From positions 930,001 to 994,000 of the forward strand of contig NZ_CP060494.1 in the NCBI RefSeq assembly GCF_014334115.1: DNA of 64,000 bases, read 5' to 3'. This document shows, one piece after another, positions 45,701 to 52,913 of this stretch (positions within the stretch are counted from its first letter, which is position 1; each line of letters begins with the position of its first letter). Below the pieces are notes generated by a model that had not been told where the DNA came from, did no database searches, and was given only the letters and a program-made list of their open reading frames with translations. Position numbers and translations under genes: made by a program. Origin of the DNA: Sphingosinithalassobacter sp. CS137. Lineage in GTDB: Bacteria > Pseudomonadota > Alphaproteobacteria > Sphingomonadales > Sphingomonadaceae.

Positions 45701-45730
45701 AAAGGCCGCCCCCTTGCGGGAGCGGCCTTT
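45701..45730. terminator. Bidirectional hairpin terminator
   Basis: The stem AAAGGCCGC/GCGGCCTTT, with a G/C-rich 12-base loop that can extend the pairing, lies between convergent transcripts: the small acidic protein gene on the plus strand and the 24-codon small ORF on the minus strand. The A and T runs are part of the stem, so it can work in both directions. Confidence 0.75.
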
Positions 45731-45755
45731 CCATTGTCATCCGAAGGCGGCCTCG

Positions 45756-45830
45756 TCAGGCGCCGCGCAACTCCGTCGCGGAGGTCGCGCTCACCCGATG
45801 TGCCGCCAGCGGCATGTGACAATGAGACAT
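45756..45830 (-). CDS. 24-codon small ORF with very strong Shine-Dalgarno, unknown
   Basis: ATG at 45830 is preceded by AAAGGAGGT with a six-base spacing, one of the strongest ribosome sites in the window. The peptide starts MSHCHMPLAAHR and ends TSATELRGA; its first five residues hold His-Cys-His. A nine-codon mini-ORF (45890-45919, peptide MPEPSSCVS) precedes it in the same transcript region, and the hairpin at 45701 follows. No longer gene lies downstream on this strand, so it is not an obvious leader peptide. Translation is inferred from the ribosome site only. The rest of 45664-45965 shows no other gene. Confidence 0.45.
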   Translation of the reverse strand: MSHCHMPLAAHRVSATSATELRGA

Positions 45831-45965
45831 TCGACCACCTCCTTTCGCTTGTTGAACCAGACGCCGATATGGGGCTCCGGCAGCTAAGTTCAAGAAACAC
45901 AAGAACTTGGCTCAGGCATACGTGTTCCTCGCCCAGCCGGCGACGCCGCTCCGACGCGGTGCCGG

Positions 45966-46601
45966 TCAGGGCTGGAGGCGATGTGCGCGCCGGATCGTGA
46001 CCGCCGCCTCGGGCACCTGCCCCTTGAATGCGCCGCGCACCGTCTTGTCGGGCGAGACCGGCGCATCGAAGATCGCGAGCACCACGTCCATCCCCTCGAC
46101 CACCCGGCCGAAGGCGGCGTTGCCCAGCGGCTCATATTCGCGATCGGGATCGGCGTCGAAAGTGGGGCGCTGATCGCCAAGCATAATGAGGAACTCGCCG
46201 CGCGCAGTGCCGGGATCGAGTCGCGCGATCGAAAGCGTGCCGTCGAAATGCGACAGCCCGGTCTCGCTGGTCGGCTCGTGCGCGATCGGCGGCAGGATGC
46301 GGCTGCCCTCGCCGTTCACACCGAACTGCACGAAGCCGAATCGATCCTGCACCTTCACGACGCGATAGAAGCGCGTCCCGTCGAGCTTGCCGCGATCGAC
46401 ATAGCGCAGAAAATTGTTCGCGGTGACCGGCGCCCTGTCGGTCTCGACCGCCACCACGATCCGCCCGGCCGATGTATCCAGCGCGACGCGGGGCGCATCG
46501 GCCGAAAGCGGCGGCGGCGCCTCGGCGGCCTCCTGTGCCAGCGCCGGCGCGGCAAGCAGCGCCAGCACCGGGGCGCAGAGTTTCCAGAATCGCGGCATCA
46601 T
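45966..46601 (-). CDS. Periplasmic peptidylprolyl isomerase (cyclophilin type)
   Basis: A 211-residue exported cyclophilin. The signal peptide spans about 1-20 (ending APALAQ). The catalytic domain carries the cyclophilin pattern around FLRYVDRGKLDGTRFYRVV and the later GEFLIMLGDQRPTFD plus GNAAFGRVVEGMDVV. Insertions after the first conserved block make it longer than small cyclophilins. GGAGGAGTG precedes a double ATG (46601 and 46598). It assists folding of exported proteins. Confidence 0.85.
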   Translation of the reverse strand: MMPRFWKLCAPVLALLAAPALAQEAAEAPPPLSADAPRVALDTSAGRIVVAVETDRAPVTANNFLRYVDRGKLDGTRFYRVVKVQDRFGFVQFGVNGEGSRILPPIAHEPTSETGLSHFDGTLSIARLDPGTARGEFLIMLGDQRPTFDADPDREYEPLGNAAFGRVVEGMDVVLAIFDAPVSPDKTVRGAFKGQVPEAAVTIRRAHRLQP

Positions 46602-46677
46602 CACTCCTCCAGCTTTCCGGCCGAGCGAAGCAGACGCAGCGGCGCGAGGCAACCGAAGCGGAAGCAGCCCGCGTGCT

Positions 46678-47706
46678 TCATTCGGTGCGGGGCGGCGCGA
46701 CCGACGCCCGGTGGATCAGCGTCGACGGGAAGAGCGACGGCTCTTCCACGGCATCGTCGCCGAAAAAGTCGGTCAACAGCTTCAGCGCCGCCGAACGCGC
46801 CATCGAGATGATCGGCCAGTGCACCGTCGTCATCGGCGGCCAGATATGCGCGGCGATCGCAGTATCGTCGAAGCCGATGATCGAGAGGTCGTCGGGGATC
46901 GTGATCCCGCGCTTGCGCGCCGCGTGCAGCACTCCCGCCGCCATTTCGTCGTTCGAGGCGAAGATCGCAGTAGGACGCGGCGACAGATCGAGCAGCCGGT
47001 CGGCGGCGGCGAGCCCCGTTTCGAAGGTGTAATTGCCGTCGGCGATCAGGCTGCGCGGCAGCTTGATTCCCGCCTGCTCGAGCGCGACCTCGAACCCGCG
47101 CCGCCGCTCGCGCGCCGAGCGGAAGCCGTGCGGCCCGGCGATCAGCCCGATGCGCCGATGGCCGAGCGAGATCAGATAGCCAACCGCCTCCGCCACCACA
47201 TCGCAATCGTTCGAGGCGACGGTGTGCTCGGGCGTGTCGAGCGCAGTCGATCCCATGCGCACATAGCGGCAGCCGATTTCGCGGCAGAGCTCGGCCAGCA
47301 TCTCGTTTTCGGAAACCGGGGGCAGGATCAACACGCCATAGAGCCGCTGGCGCTCGAGGAAGTTGCGGACATCGGCGAGCATGGTCGACGATCCGCGGTC
47401 GATCGGCCGCACGATCAGTTCGAATTCGGTGCCCCGAAGCGCCTCCAGAATGCCCGCCTGCACGTTCATCACCATCTGGGCGTTGGGATTGTCGTGCAGC
47501 AGGCCGACAAGGAAATTGCGCCGCAGCGCCAGCGCGCGCGCCTGAGAATTCGGGACATAGCCGAGATCGGCGATCACGGCCTCGACCTTCGCGCGCGTCT
47601 CCGAATTGAGCAGCGGCGAGCGATTGATCACGCGGCTGACGGTCTTCTTCGAAACGCCCGCGATCCGCGCCACGTCGTTGATCGTCGGCTTACCCTCGCG
47701 CATCAT
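46678..47706 (-). CDS. LacI family transcriptional regulator
   Basis: A 342-residue repressor. The N-terminal LacI helix-turn-helix is TINDVARIAGVSKKTVSRVINRS minus its flanks, with the hinge helix NSETRAKVEAVIADLGY. The C-terminal periplasmic-binding-like domain binds an effector sugar. It is transcribed divergently from the pectate lyase gene, so it probably represses that operon in response to a pectin-derived saccharide. A candidate operator lies in the spacer. Confidence 0.9.
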   Translation of the reverse strand: MMREGKPTINDVARIAGVSKKTVSRVINRSPLLNSETRAKVEAVIADLGYVPNSQARALALRRNFLVGLLHDNPNAQMVMNVQAGILEALRGTEFELIVRPIDRGSSTMLADVRNFLERQRLYGVLILPPVSENEMLAELCREIGCRYVRMGSTALDTPEHTVASNDCDVVAEAVGYLISLGHRRIGLIAGPHGFRSARERRRGFEVALEQAGIKLPRSLIADGNYTFETGLAAADRLLDLSPRPTAIFASNDEMAAGVLHAARKRGITIPDDLSIIGFDDTAIAAHIWPPMTTVHWPIISMARSAALKLLTDFFGDDAVEEPSLFPSTLIHRASVAPPRTE

Positions 47707-47805
47707 CCAGCGGCTATAAGGCCATCCTGGGTCAAACGGAAAGCCCGTCCGTGCGCAACCCGCTGCCTAAGCGATTGCGCCGGCCGAAAACGGCGATATG
47801 CTGTC

Positions 47806-47822
47806 ATGGTAACCGGTAGCAT
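47806..47822. promoter_or_regulatory. Candidate LacI-family operator
   Basis: The 17-base sequence ATGGTAACCGGTAGCAT is an imperfect odd-centred inverted repeat (ATGnTAnC-C-GnTAnCAT, six of eight pairs matching). It lies 27 bases before the pectate lyase start and 100 bases from the LacI-family gene. LacI-type operators often have TGNTANCGNTANCA-like symmetry. Binding is inferred. Confidence 0.35.
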
Positions 47823-47849
47823 AAAAGCCGGACGGTACAGGAGAGGACC

Positions 47850-49220
47850 ATGCGATTTTTCCCGGCGGCCGCCGCACTGGCGTTCGCGCTCGCGGTGGCG
47901 ACATCCCCCGTTCACGCGCAGACCAGCGCCTTTCCCGGTGCGGTCGGCCCCGCGGCGAGCACGCCCGGGGGACGCGGCGGTCGGATCGTCCGCGTCACCA
48001 ATCTCGAGGCAAGCGGGCCAGGTTCGCTGCGTTCCGCCCTGGAGGAACAGGGACCTCGCATCATCGTGTTCGAAGTCGGAGGCGTCATCGACCTCGGCCG
48101 ATCGACGCTCGAAATCCGCGAGCCCTATGTCACCGTCGCCGGCCAGACGGCGCCGTCGCCGGGCATCACCCTCATCCGGGGCGGGATCGATATCCGCACC
48201 CATGACGTGATCCTGCGCCACCTGCGCGTCTTCACCGGCGCCGACGGCCAGCCGCGGCGCAGCGGGTGGGAAGCCGACGCGCTCTCCACCGTCGCCGCGC
48301 ACGACGTGCTGATCGATCACAATAGCTTCCTCTGGGCAGTCGACGAGAATATGTCGGCATCCGGCCCGCGCTTCACCGGCGACACGGTGGAGGAATGGCG
48401 CGCGGGCACCAGCCGCAACGTGACCTTCTCCTACAATCTGGCGGCGGAGGGACTTGCCGATTCGAGCCATCCGAAGGGCGAGCACAGCAAAGGCTCGCTG
48501 ATCCACGACAATGTCACCGGCATCGTCTTCTATCGCAACATCTGGGCACATAATGTCGAGCGATCGCCGCTGCTCAAGGGCGGGTCGCAGGCGCTGATGG
48601 TCAACAATCTGATCTACAATCCGCAGCATCGCGCGGTGCATTACAATCTGATGGACCTCGAATGGGCCGGCCACGACTTCGTCACCGGCGAGTTGACCGC
48701 AATCGGCAATGCGCTGCGCGGCGGCAACGACACCAACGAGGGACTGCCGTTCCTGATGCTGGGGGGTGAAGGCGACCTCGCCTATTTCGGCCGCGACAAC
48801 ATCGCCGTCGATCGCCATGGAGACGCTCTGCCGATGTTCGGCCGCTACACCACCGGTCGTGCGCGGCTGATAGAGGCCGAGCGCCCGCTGATGCCGCTGG
48901 ACGGCATCGAGGTGCTGCCGGCCGATCTGGTCGAACGGCATGTCCTGTCGCACGGCGGGGCGCGCCCCTGGGACCGCAGCGCCGAGGAAACCCGCATCCT
49001 CTTCTTCATCGCGGAGGGCCGGGGCGACGTGATCGACGACGAAAGCGAAGTCAGCACCTATCCCTCGGTCGCCGAACCGACGCGCGCGCCCTTCGTCGAG
49101 GCCGAGTGGAACCTCGACACGATGGAACCGCGCTCGGGCCGCTATCCGGGTCAGACCGCGCCGATGCCGCAGGAGCATCTCACCGCCCGCGACCGGGAAA
49201 TGCGGGAGGATCGGCGATGA
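47850..49220 (+). CDS. Secreted pectate lyase (PL1-like)
   Basis: A 456-residue exported polysaccharide lyase. The signal peptide covers about 1-24 (ending SPVHAQ). The sequence shows the parallel beta-helix pattern of family 1 lyases: a NLEASGPGSLRSALE entry, VTVAGQTAPSPGITL, and the Ca-binding/catalytic region around VLIDHNSFLWAVDEN. It cleaves polygalacturonate by beta-elimination. The LacI gene upstream and the cupin gene overlapping its stop suggest a small pectin-use unit. Confidence 0.85.
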   Translation: MRFFPAAAALAFALAVATSPVHAQTSAFPGAVGPAASTPGGRGGRIVRVTNLEASGPGSLRSALEEQGPRIIVFEVGGVIDLGRSTLEIREPYVTVAGQTAPSPGITLIRGGIDIRTHDVILRHLRVFTGADGQPRRSGWEADALSTVAAHDVLIDHNSFLWAVDENMSASGPRFTGDTVEEWRAGTSRNVTFSYNLAAEGLADSSHPKGEHSKGSLIHDNVTGIVFYRNIWAHNVERSPLLKGGSQALMVNNLIYNPQHRAVHYNLMDLEWAGHDFVTGELTAIGNALRGGNDTNEGLPFLMLGGEGDLAYFGRDNIAVDRHGDALPMFGRYTTGRARLIEAERPLMPLDGIEVLPADLVERHVLSHGGARPWDRSAEETRILFFIAEGRGDVIDDESEVSTYPSVAEPTRAPFVEAEWNLDTMEPRSGRYPGQTAPMPQEHLTARDREMREDRR

Positions 49221-49621
49221 TCGCGGCCGCGCTGCTGCTCGCCGCGGCGCTGGTCGCGCAGGACGCGCCGCCGATGGTCGTCGTTCACGAGGACGAGACG
49301 ATCCGCCACGAGCCACCCCCGCACGGGGCAATCGGCATGAGCACTGCCTATCGCATCAGCGATCATGCGCCCCAGCCGCGCACGATGGAGTTCCGCAAGC
49401 GCGTGCTGCATCCCGGCGCGGCGATCGGGCTTCACCCGATCGCGCACGACGAAGTCTATTACGTCGTCTCAGGCGCAGGCGACGTCACTTCGGACGGAGT
49501 CACCCAACGCGTGACCGGCGGCATGGCGGCCTATCTCTACGAAGGCGCGACGGTGGGCATTCGCCAGCTCGGCGCAGAGCCGCTGGTGCTGATCATCGCC
49601 TACCCCGTCGCGCGGGAATAA
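49217..49621 (+). CDS. Exported cupin-domain protein
   Basis: A 134-residue protein with a short signal peptide (MIAAALLLAAALVAQ) and one cupin domain. The metal-binding motif HPIAHDEVYYVVSG has the first two histidines and a Glu, and a later segment (GGMAAYLYEGATVG) fits the second cupin box. Its ATG overlaps the pectate lyase stop by four bases after GGGAGG. It may bind or isomerise unsaturated uronates; that is inferred from context. Confidence 0.8.
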   Translation: MIAAALLLAAALVAQDAPPMVVVHEDETIRHEPPPHGAIGMSTAYRISDHAPQPRTMEFRKRVLHPGAAIGLHPIAHDEVYYVVSGAGDVTSDGVTQRVTGGMAAYLYEGATVGIRQLGAEPLVLIIAYPVARE

Positions 49622-49630
49622 CGGGAACTC

Positions 49631-50302
49631 TCAATACGGCGTGGCGAACCAGATCACGTGGCGCGGCCCCTTGCCGTTCGATCGCGCGCGCACCGCCACT
49701 TCATCGACCGCGAAGCCCGCCGCCTTCAGCCGCCGCACGAAGGAGGGATCGGGCGCCGCCGACCAGATCGCCAGCACCCCGCCGGGTCGCAGCGCCGCCT
49801 TTGCCGCCGCCAGCCCGGCGTGCGAATAGAGCCGGTCGTTTGCCGCACGGACCAGCCCGTCGGGGCCATTGTCGACGTCGAGCAGGATCGCGTCATAGCT
49901 GCGTCGCCCTGCGCCGATCACATGCGCCACGTCGCGCTCGATCACGGTGACGCGCGGATCGTCGAGGCACCCGTCGGTCAGCGCCGCCATCGGGCCGCGC
50001 GCCCATTCGAGAATCTCCGGCACCAGCTCGGCCACCGTCAGCCGCGCCTCGCTCCCCAGTGCCGCCAGCGCCGCGCGCAGCGTGAAGCCCATTCCATAGC
50101 CGCCGATCAGCAGGTGCGGCGCCGCCCGTCCGCGCAGCCGCGCGCAGGTCATCGTCGCCAGCGCCTCCTCGGAGCCGGACATGCGGCTGTTCATCAGTTC
50201 GTTGCGATCGAGCAGGATCATGAAATCCTCGCCGCGACGGCAAAGCCGCAGCGGTTCGCCGCCCGGCACCTGCGCAGTCGCGAGTTTCTCCATCGGTTTC
50301 AT
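49631..50302 (-). CDS. Spermidine synthase-like SAM-dependent methyltransferase
   Basis: A 223-residue class I Rossmann protein of the spermidine synthase-like group. The SAM-binding loop is LLIGGYGMGFTLRA, with VAELVPEILEWA and ILLDVDNGPDGL as the next motifs. ATG 50302 is used, following GGGAGC; ATG 50293 is possible. The N-terminal substrate-binding part is short, so polyamine synthesis is not assured. It is divergent from ctaG. Confidence 0.75.
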   Translation of the reverse strand: MKPMEKLATAQVPGGEPLRLCRRGEDFMILLDRNELMNSRMSGSEEALATMTCARLRGRAAPHLLIGGYGMGFTLRAALAALGSEARLTVAELVPEILEWARGPMAALTDGCLDDPRVTVIERDVAHVIGAGRRSYDAILLDVDNGPDGLVRAANDRLYSHAGLAAAKAALRPGGVLAIWSAAPDPSFVRRLKAAGFAVDEVAVRARSNGKGPRHVIWFATPY

Positions 50303-50458
50303 TCGTACAGCGCTCCCGGGCGAATCGGCCCGCCTGTTGCCCAGCCGGGCGGGCGGGCACAAGCGGCACGATGGAGAGACGGCCGACCCGCGCGGCCCGT
50401 TCCGCTCGTTTCGTTCGCGATACCGAGGAACCCTCTGATATCCTCGCGGTTCTACAGG

Positions 50459-51241
50459 GTGGCGGGCGAAGGCCGAGCGCTCCGCCCGCGCGAGCAACCA
50501 TGGTGGAGGGGGACTATCTCGCTAGCTGTCGCCTATTGCGGACCTGCTCCCGTTCCCGCTGCCCTGCTGGCGCGCTGGAATGACGACCCCTGGCTGATCG
50601 CGGTGCTTGGCGCACTGGCGCTGCTCGTCGCCGCCAGGGCCACTCCGCACCAGCGGCTGCCGCTGGGCGCGGCGCTCGCGGTGCTCGTCGTCGCCTTCGT
50701 CTCGCCGCTCTGCGCGCTCAGCAGCGCGCTGTTCTCCGCCCGCGCCGTCCATCACGTGCTGCTCGTGGCGGTTGCCGCGCCTTTGGCTGCCGCCGCCCTC
50801 CGCGCCGCGCGCGCGCAGGGAGCCGCCCTGCCCTTCGCGCTGGCGACCGCGACGCTCTGGCTGTGGCACGCGCCGCAGCTTTACACCGAGGCGCTGCAAA
50901 GCGTCGCGCTGTACTGGCTGATGCAGCTTTCGCTGCTTGGCACCGCTTTCTGGTTCTGGCGCGCAGTCTTCTCTGCCGGGGCAAGCCTGCCGATGGCGTT
51001 GTTTACCGTCGCCGCCGCGATCGGCCAGATGGGGCTGCTCGGCGCACTGCTCACCTTCGCCCCGGAGCCGCTCTATCCGCACCATTTCGCGGCGCCGCTC
51101 GCCTATGGCCTTTCGCCGTTGCAGGACCAGCAGCTCGCCGGGCTGATCATGTGGGTGCCGGCGATGCTGCCCTATACGATCGCCGCGGCGTGGATCGCCC
51201 GGCGCGCGTGGAAGGGCGGATTTCCTGCCGCCGCGCGATGA
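50459..51241 (+). CDS. ctaG: Cytochrome c oxidase assembly protein (caa3-type CtaG)
   Basis: A polytopic membrane protein of the CtaG_Cox11-unrelated caa3_CtaG family, with about seven helices and conserved segments LARWNDDPWLIAV, LWLWHAPQLY and LSPLQDQQLAGLIMW. It assists assembly of cytochrome oxidase. The start is uncertain: GTG 50459 is the nearest usable codon, yet the family N-terminus would start near the segment SLAVAYCGPAPVP, where no ATG, GTG or TTG is in frame, although GGAGGGGG lies just upstream. A frameshift or a rare start is possible. It overlaps the CopD gene. Confidence 0.8.
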   Translation: MAGEGRALRPREQPWWRGTISLAVAYCGPAPVPAALLARWNDDPWLIAVLGALALLVAARATPHQRLPLGAALAVLVVAFVSPLCALSSALFSARAVHHVLLVAVAAPLAAAALRAARAQGAALPFALATATLWLWHAPQLYTEALQSVALYWLMQLSLLGTAFWFWRAVFSAGASLPMALFTVAAAIGQMGLLGALLTFAPEPLYPHHFAAPLAYGLSPLQDQQLAGLIMWVPAMLPYTIAAAWIARRAWKGGFPAAAR

Positions 51242-51738
51242 TGCTGGCGATCGCCATCGTGAAGGGGCTGCACATCGCGGGCGTGCTGCTATGGGGTGCC
51301 GGGTTGCTCGCGCTGCCGCTGATGCTGGCCGAGCATGACCGCTGCGACGATCAGAACGAATATGCCCGCGTCCGCCGCTTCACCCATTATGGCTACACCC
51401 ACCTGCTGACTCCGGCCGCGGTGATCGCCGTCGCGGCGGGGACCGCGCTGATCTTCCTGCGCGGCGTGTTCGTGCCCTGGATGTTCGCCAAGCTGGTTCT
51501 GGTCGGCGTGCTGGTCGCGCTTCATGCCTGGATCGGCAACACGGTGGTGCGGATGGGCGAGGAGAACAACCGCAGCCAGCCACCGCCCACGCCGCTGCTG
51601 GTCGCCTTCGCAGCGATGCTGCTCACCAGCATCGTGCTGCTGGTGCTCGCCAAGCCCGACATTCGCGAGGACGTATTGCCCGATCTGCTGCGCACGCCGC
51701 AGCAGCGTCAGCTTCCAGTGCCGGACGTACCGACGTGA
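51238..51738 (+). CDS. CopD-family membrane protein
   Basis: A 166-residue membrane protein with four hydrophobic helices. Conserved histidines lie in IVKGLHIAGVLLWG and VALHAWIGN, resembling the CopD/YozB group involved in copper or heme handling. The ATG at 51238 overlaps the CtaG stop, so it belongs to the oxidase cluster. It overlaps a convergent DUF2231 gene at its 3' end by 31 bases. A role in copper delivery to the oxidase is plausible, not shown. Confidence 0.75.
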   Translation: MMLAIAIVKGLHIAGVLLWGAGLLALPLMLAEHDRCDDQNEYARVRRFTHYGYTHLLTPAAVIAVAAGTALIFLRGVFVPWMFAKLVLVGVLVALHAWIGNTVVRMGEENNRSQPPPTPLLVAFAAMLLTSIVLLVLAKPDIREDVLPDLLRTPQQRQLPVPDVPT

Positions 51739-52220
51739 TAATCGAACACCAGCTTGCCGCCATGCCATCCCGCAAAGCCGGCGAAAATGGCCGAGAGCGT
51801 GGAGAGCATCAGGCCATAGGGCAGCAACGCCTCCTCATAGCCGTAGAGCCGATAGCCCCAGTTGGCACCGAGCACCGCGAGCAAGGTCATCGCGACGATG
51901 AAATGCGTCCAGCTCGCCGCCCGGGCGCGGATGCCGGGCACGCTCAGCAGCTCGATCGTGCCCGAAAGCCCGGCGAGCAGCCCCATCAGAAACGCCATGC
52001 CCGCGCCCCAGAGCGCCGCGCGCGCCCAGAACAACTCTCCGGTCCACCAGTAGAAGAGGTCGGCACCCAGTGCGCAGCCGGTGAGCCCGATCGGAAAGGA
52101 GACCAGCATCGCATGCACGGGGTGGCCGGCAAGCGCGACTCGCGACTCGGCGCGGTCGAACCGCGGGTTGCTGCTGATCGGATCGGTCAGCTGGTCTTCG
52201 CGTTGTTCGGCACTCGGCAT
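51708..52220 (-). CDS. DUF2231 membrane protein
   Basis: A 170-residue membrane protein with four hydrophobic segments and the DUF2231 pattern HAMLVSFPIGLTGCALGADL near residue 35. The conserved histidines (HPVHAML and WTHFIVAM) suggest heme or metal binding, as proposed for the family. It is inserted in the oxidase cluster on the opposite strand, overlapping CopD at the 3' end and possibly the start of ctaC at its 5' end. Confidence 0.8.
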   Translation of the reverse strand: MPSAEQREDQLTDPISSNPRFDRAESRVALAGHPVHAMLVSFPIGLTGCALGADLFYWWTGELFWARAALWGAGMAFLMGLLAGLSGTIELLSVPGIRARAASWTHFIVAMTLLAVLGANWGYRLYGYEEALLPYGLMLSTLSAIFAGFAGWHGGKLVFDYHVGTSGTGS

Positions 52221-52913
52221 GCTGCTCCCCCTGGGCGACTGGTTCGTGGAGGCATAACGCCCGCCGCGGCGATTCTTTCAACCGGCTGCTCCGGCCCGCT
52301 TTCCGCGCTCGATCCGGCGGGGCCGGCGGCGGAGACGATCGGAACGATCTGGTGGGTCATGCTGGCCGGCGCAGCCGCCATCTTCGGACTGGTGATGGTG
52401 CTGCTCGCGCTCGCCTTCAGGCGCCGGCAGCGGCGGCCGGTTTCGCCGCGCCTGTGGATCGTCGGGGGTGGCCTCGTCTTCTCGTCGGCGATTCTTGCGG
52501 CGCTGCTGTTCTACGGCCTCGTCGCGGGCGAGCGGCTGCTGCCGCGCGACGACCCCCGGCTCGTGCGGGTCGAAGCGGAGAGCAGCCGCTGGCGCTGGAC
52601 CTTCCGACACGAGACCGAAGCAAGCGCGCCGATCGAGATGCAGGACGTTCTGCACATTCCCGCGGGGCGGCCCGTGGACGTGGTGCTCACCACGCGCGAC
52701 GTTATCCATGCTTTCTGGGTGCCGCGGCTGGCGGGAAAGATGGACGCGATCCCGGGGCATCGCAACGTGCTGCGCATCGAAGCCGACGAACCCGGCGTCT
52801 ATCCCGGCGTGTGCGCCGAATATTGCGGCATCGGACACGCCCGCCACAATTTCCGCGTGATCGCGCATGATGCCGAAGGATGGGCACGGTTCCAGGCGGG
52901 AGGCGGCGCATGA
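52203..52913 (+). CDS. ctaC: Cytochrome c oxidase subunit II, lipoprotein form
   Basis: Subunit II with a lipobox (ILSTGC, Cys29 from TTG 52203), two membrane helices (about 45-70 and 85-108) and a cupredoxin domain. The CuA ligands are His169 (DVIHAFW), Cys204, Glu206, Cys208 and His212 (CAEYCGIGH). The sixth ligand position, Met in canonical enzymes, is His215 (GHARHNF). The start is uncertain: no ATG or GTG is in frame, so TTG 52203 or CTG 52239 is used. There is no fused cytochrome c domain. ATGA overlap joins it to ctaD. Confidence 0.85.
   Translation: MFGTRHAAPPGRLVRGGITPAAAILSTGCSGPLSALDPAGPAAETIGTIWWVMLAGAAAIFGLVMVLLALAFRRRQRRPVSPRLWIVGGGLVFSSAILAALLFYGLVAGERLLPRDDPRLVRVEAESSRWRWTFRHETEASAPIEMQDVLHIPAGRPVDVVLTTRDVIHAFWVPRLAGKMDAIPGHRNVLRIEADEPGVYPGVCAEYCGIGHARHNFRVIAHDAEGWARFQAGGGA

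Noticed and set aside
45831..45860. CCACCTCCTTTCG on the plus strand as an anti-Shine-Dalgarno small RNA
   Set aside because: The same bases on the minus strand form a perfectly spaced ribosome site before an ATG, which is the simpler reading.
50459..50540. Frameshift at the start of ctaG, joining an ATG in another frame at about 50500
   Set aside because: The alternative frame does not give a family-like N-terminus, and a frameshift cannot be proved from one sequence; kept only as start uncertainty.
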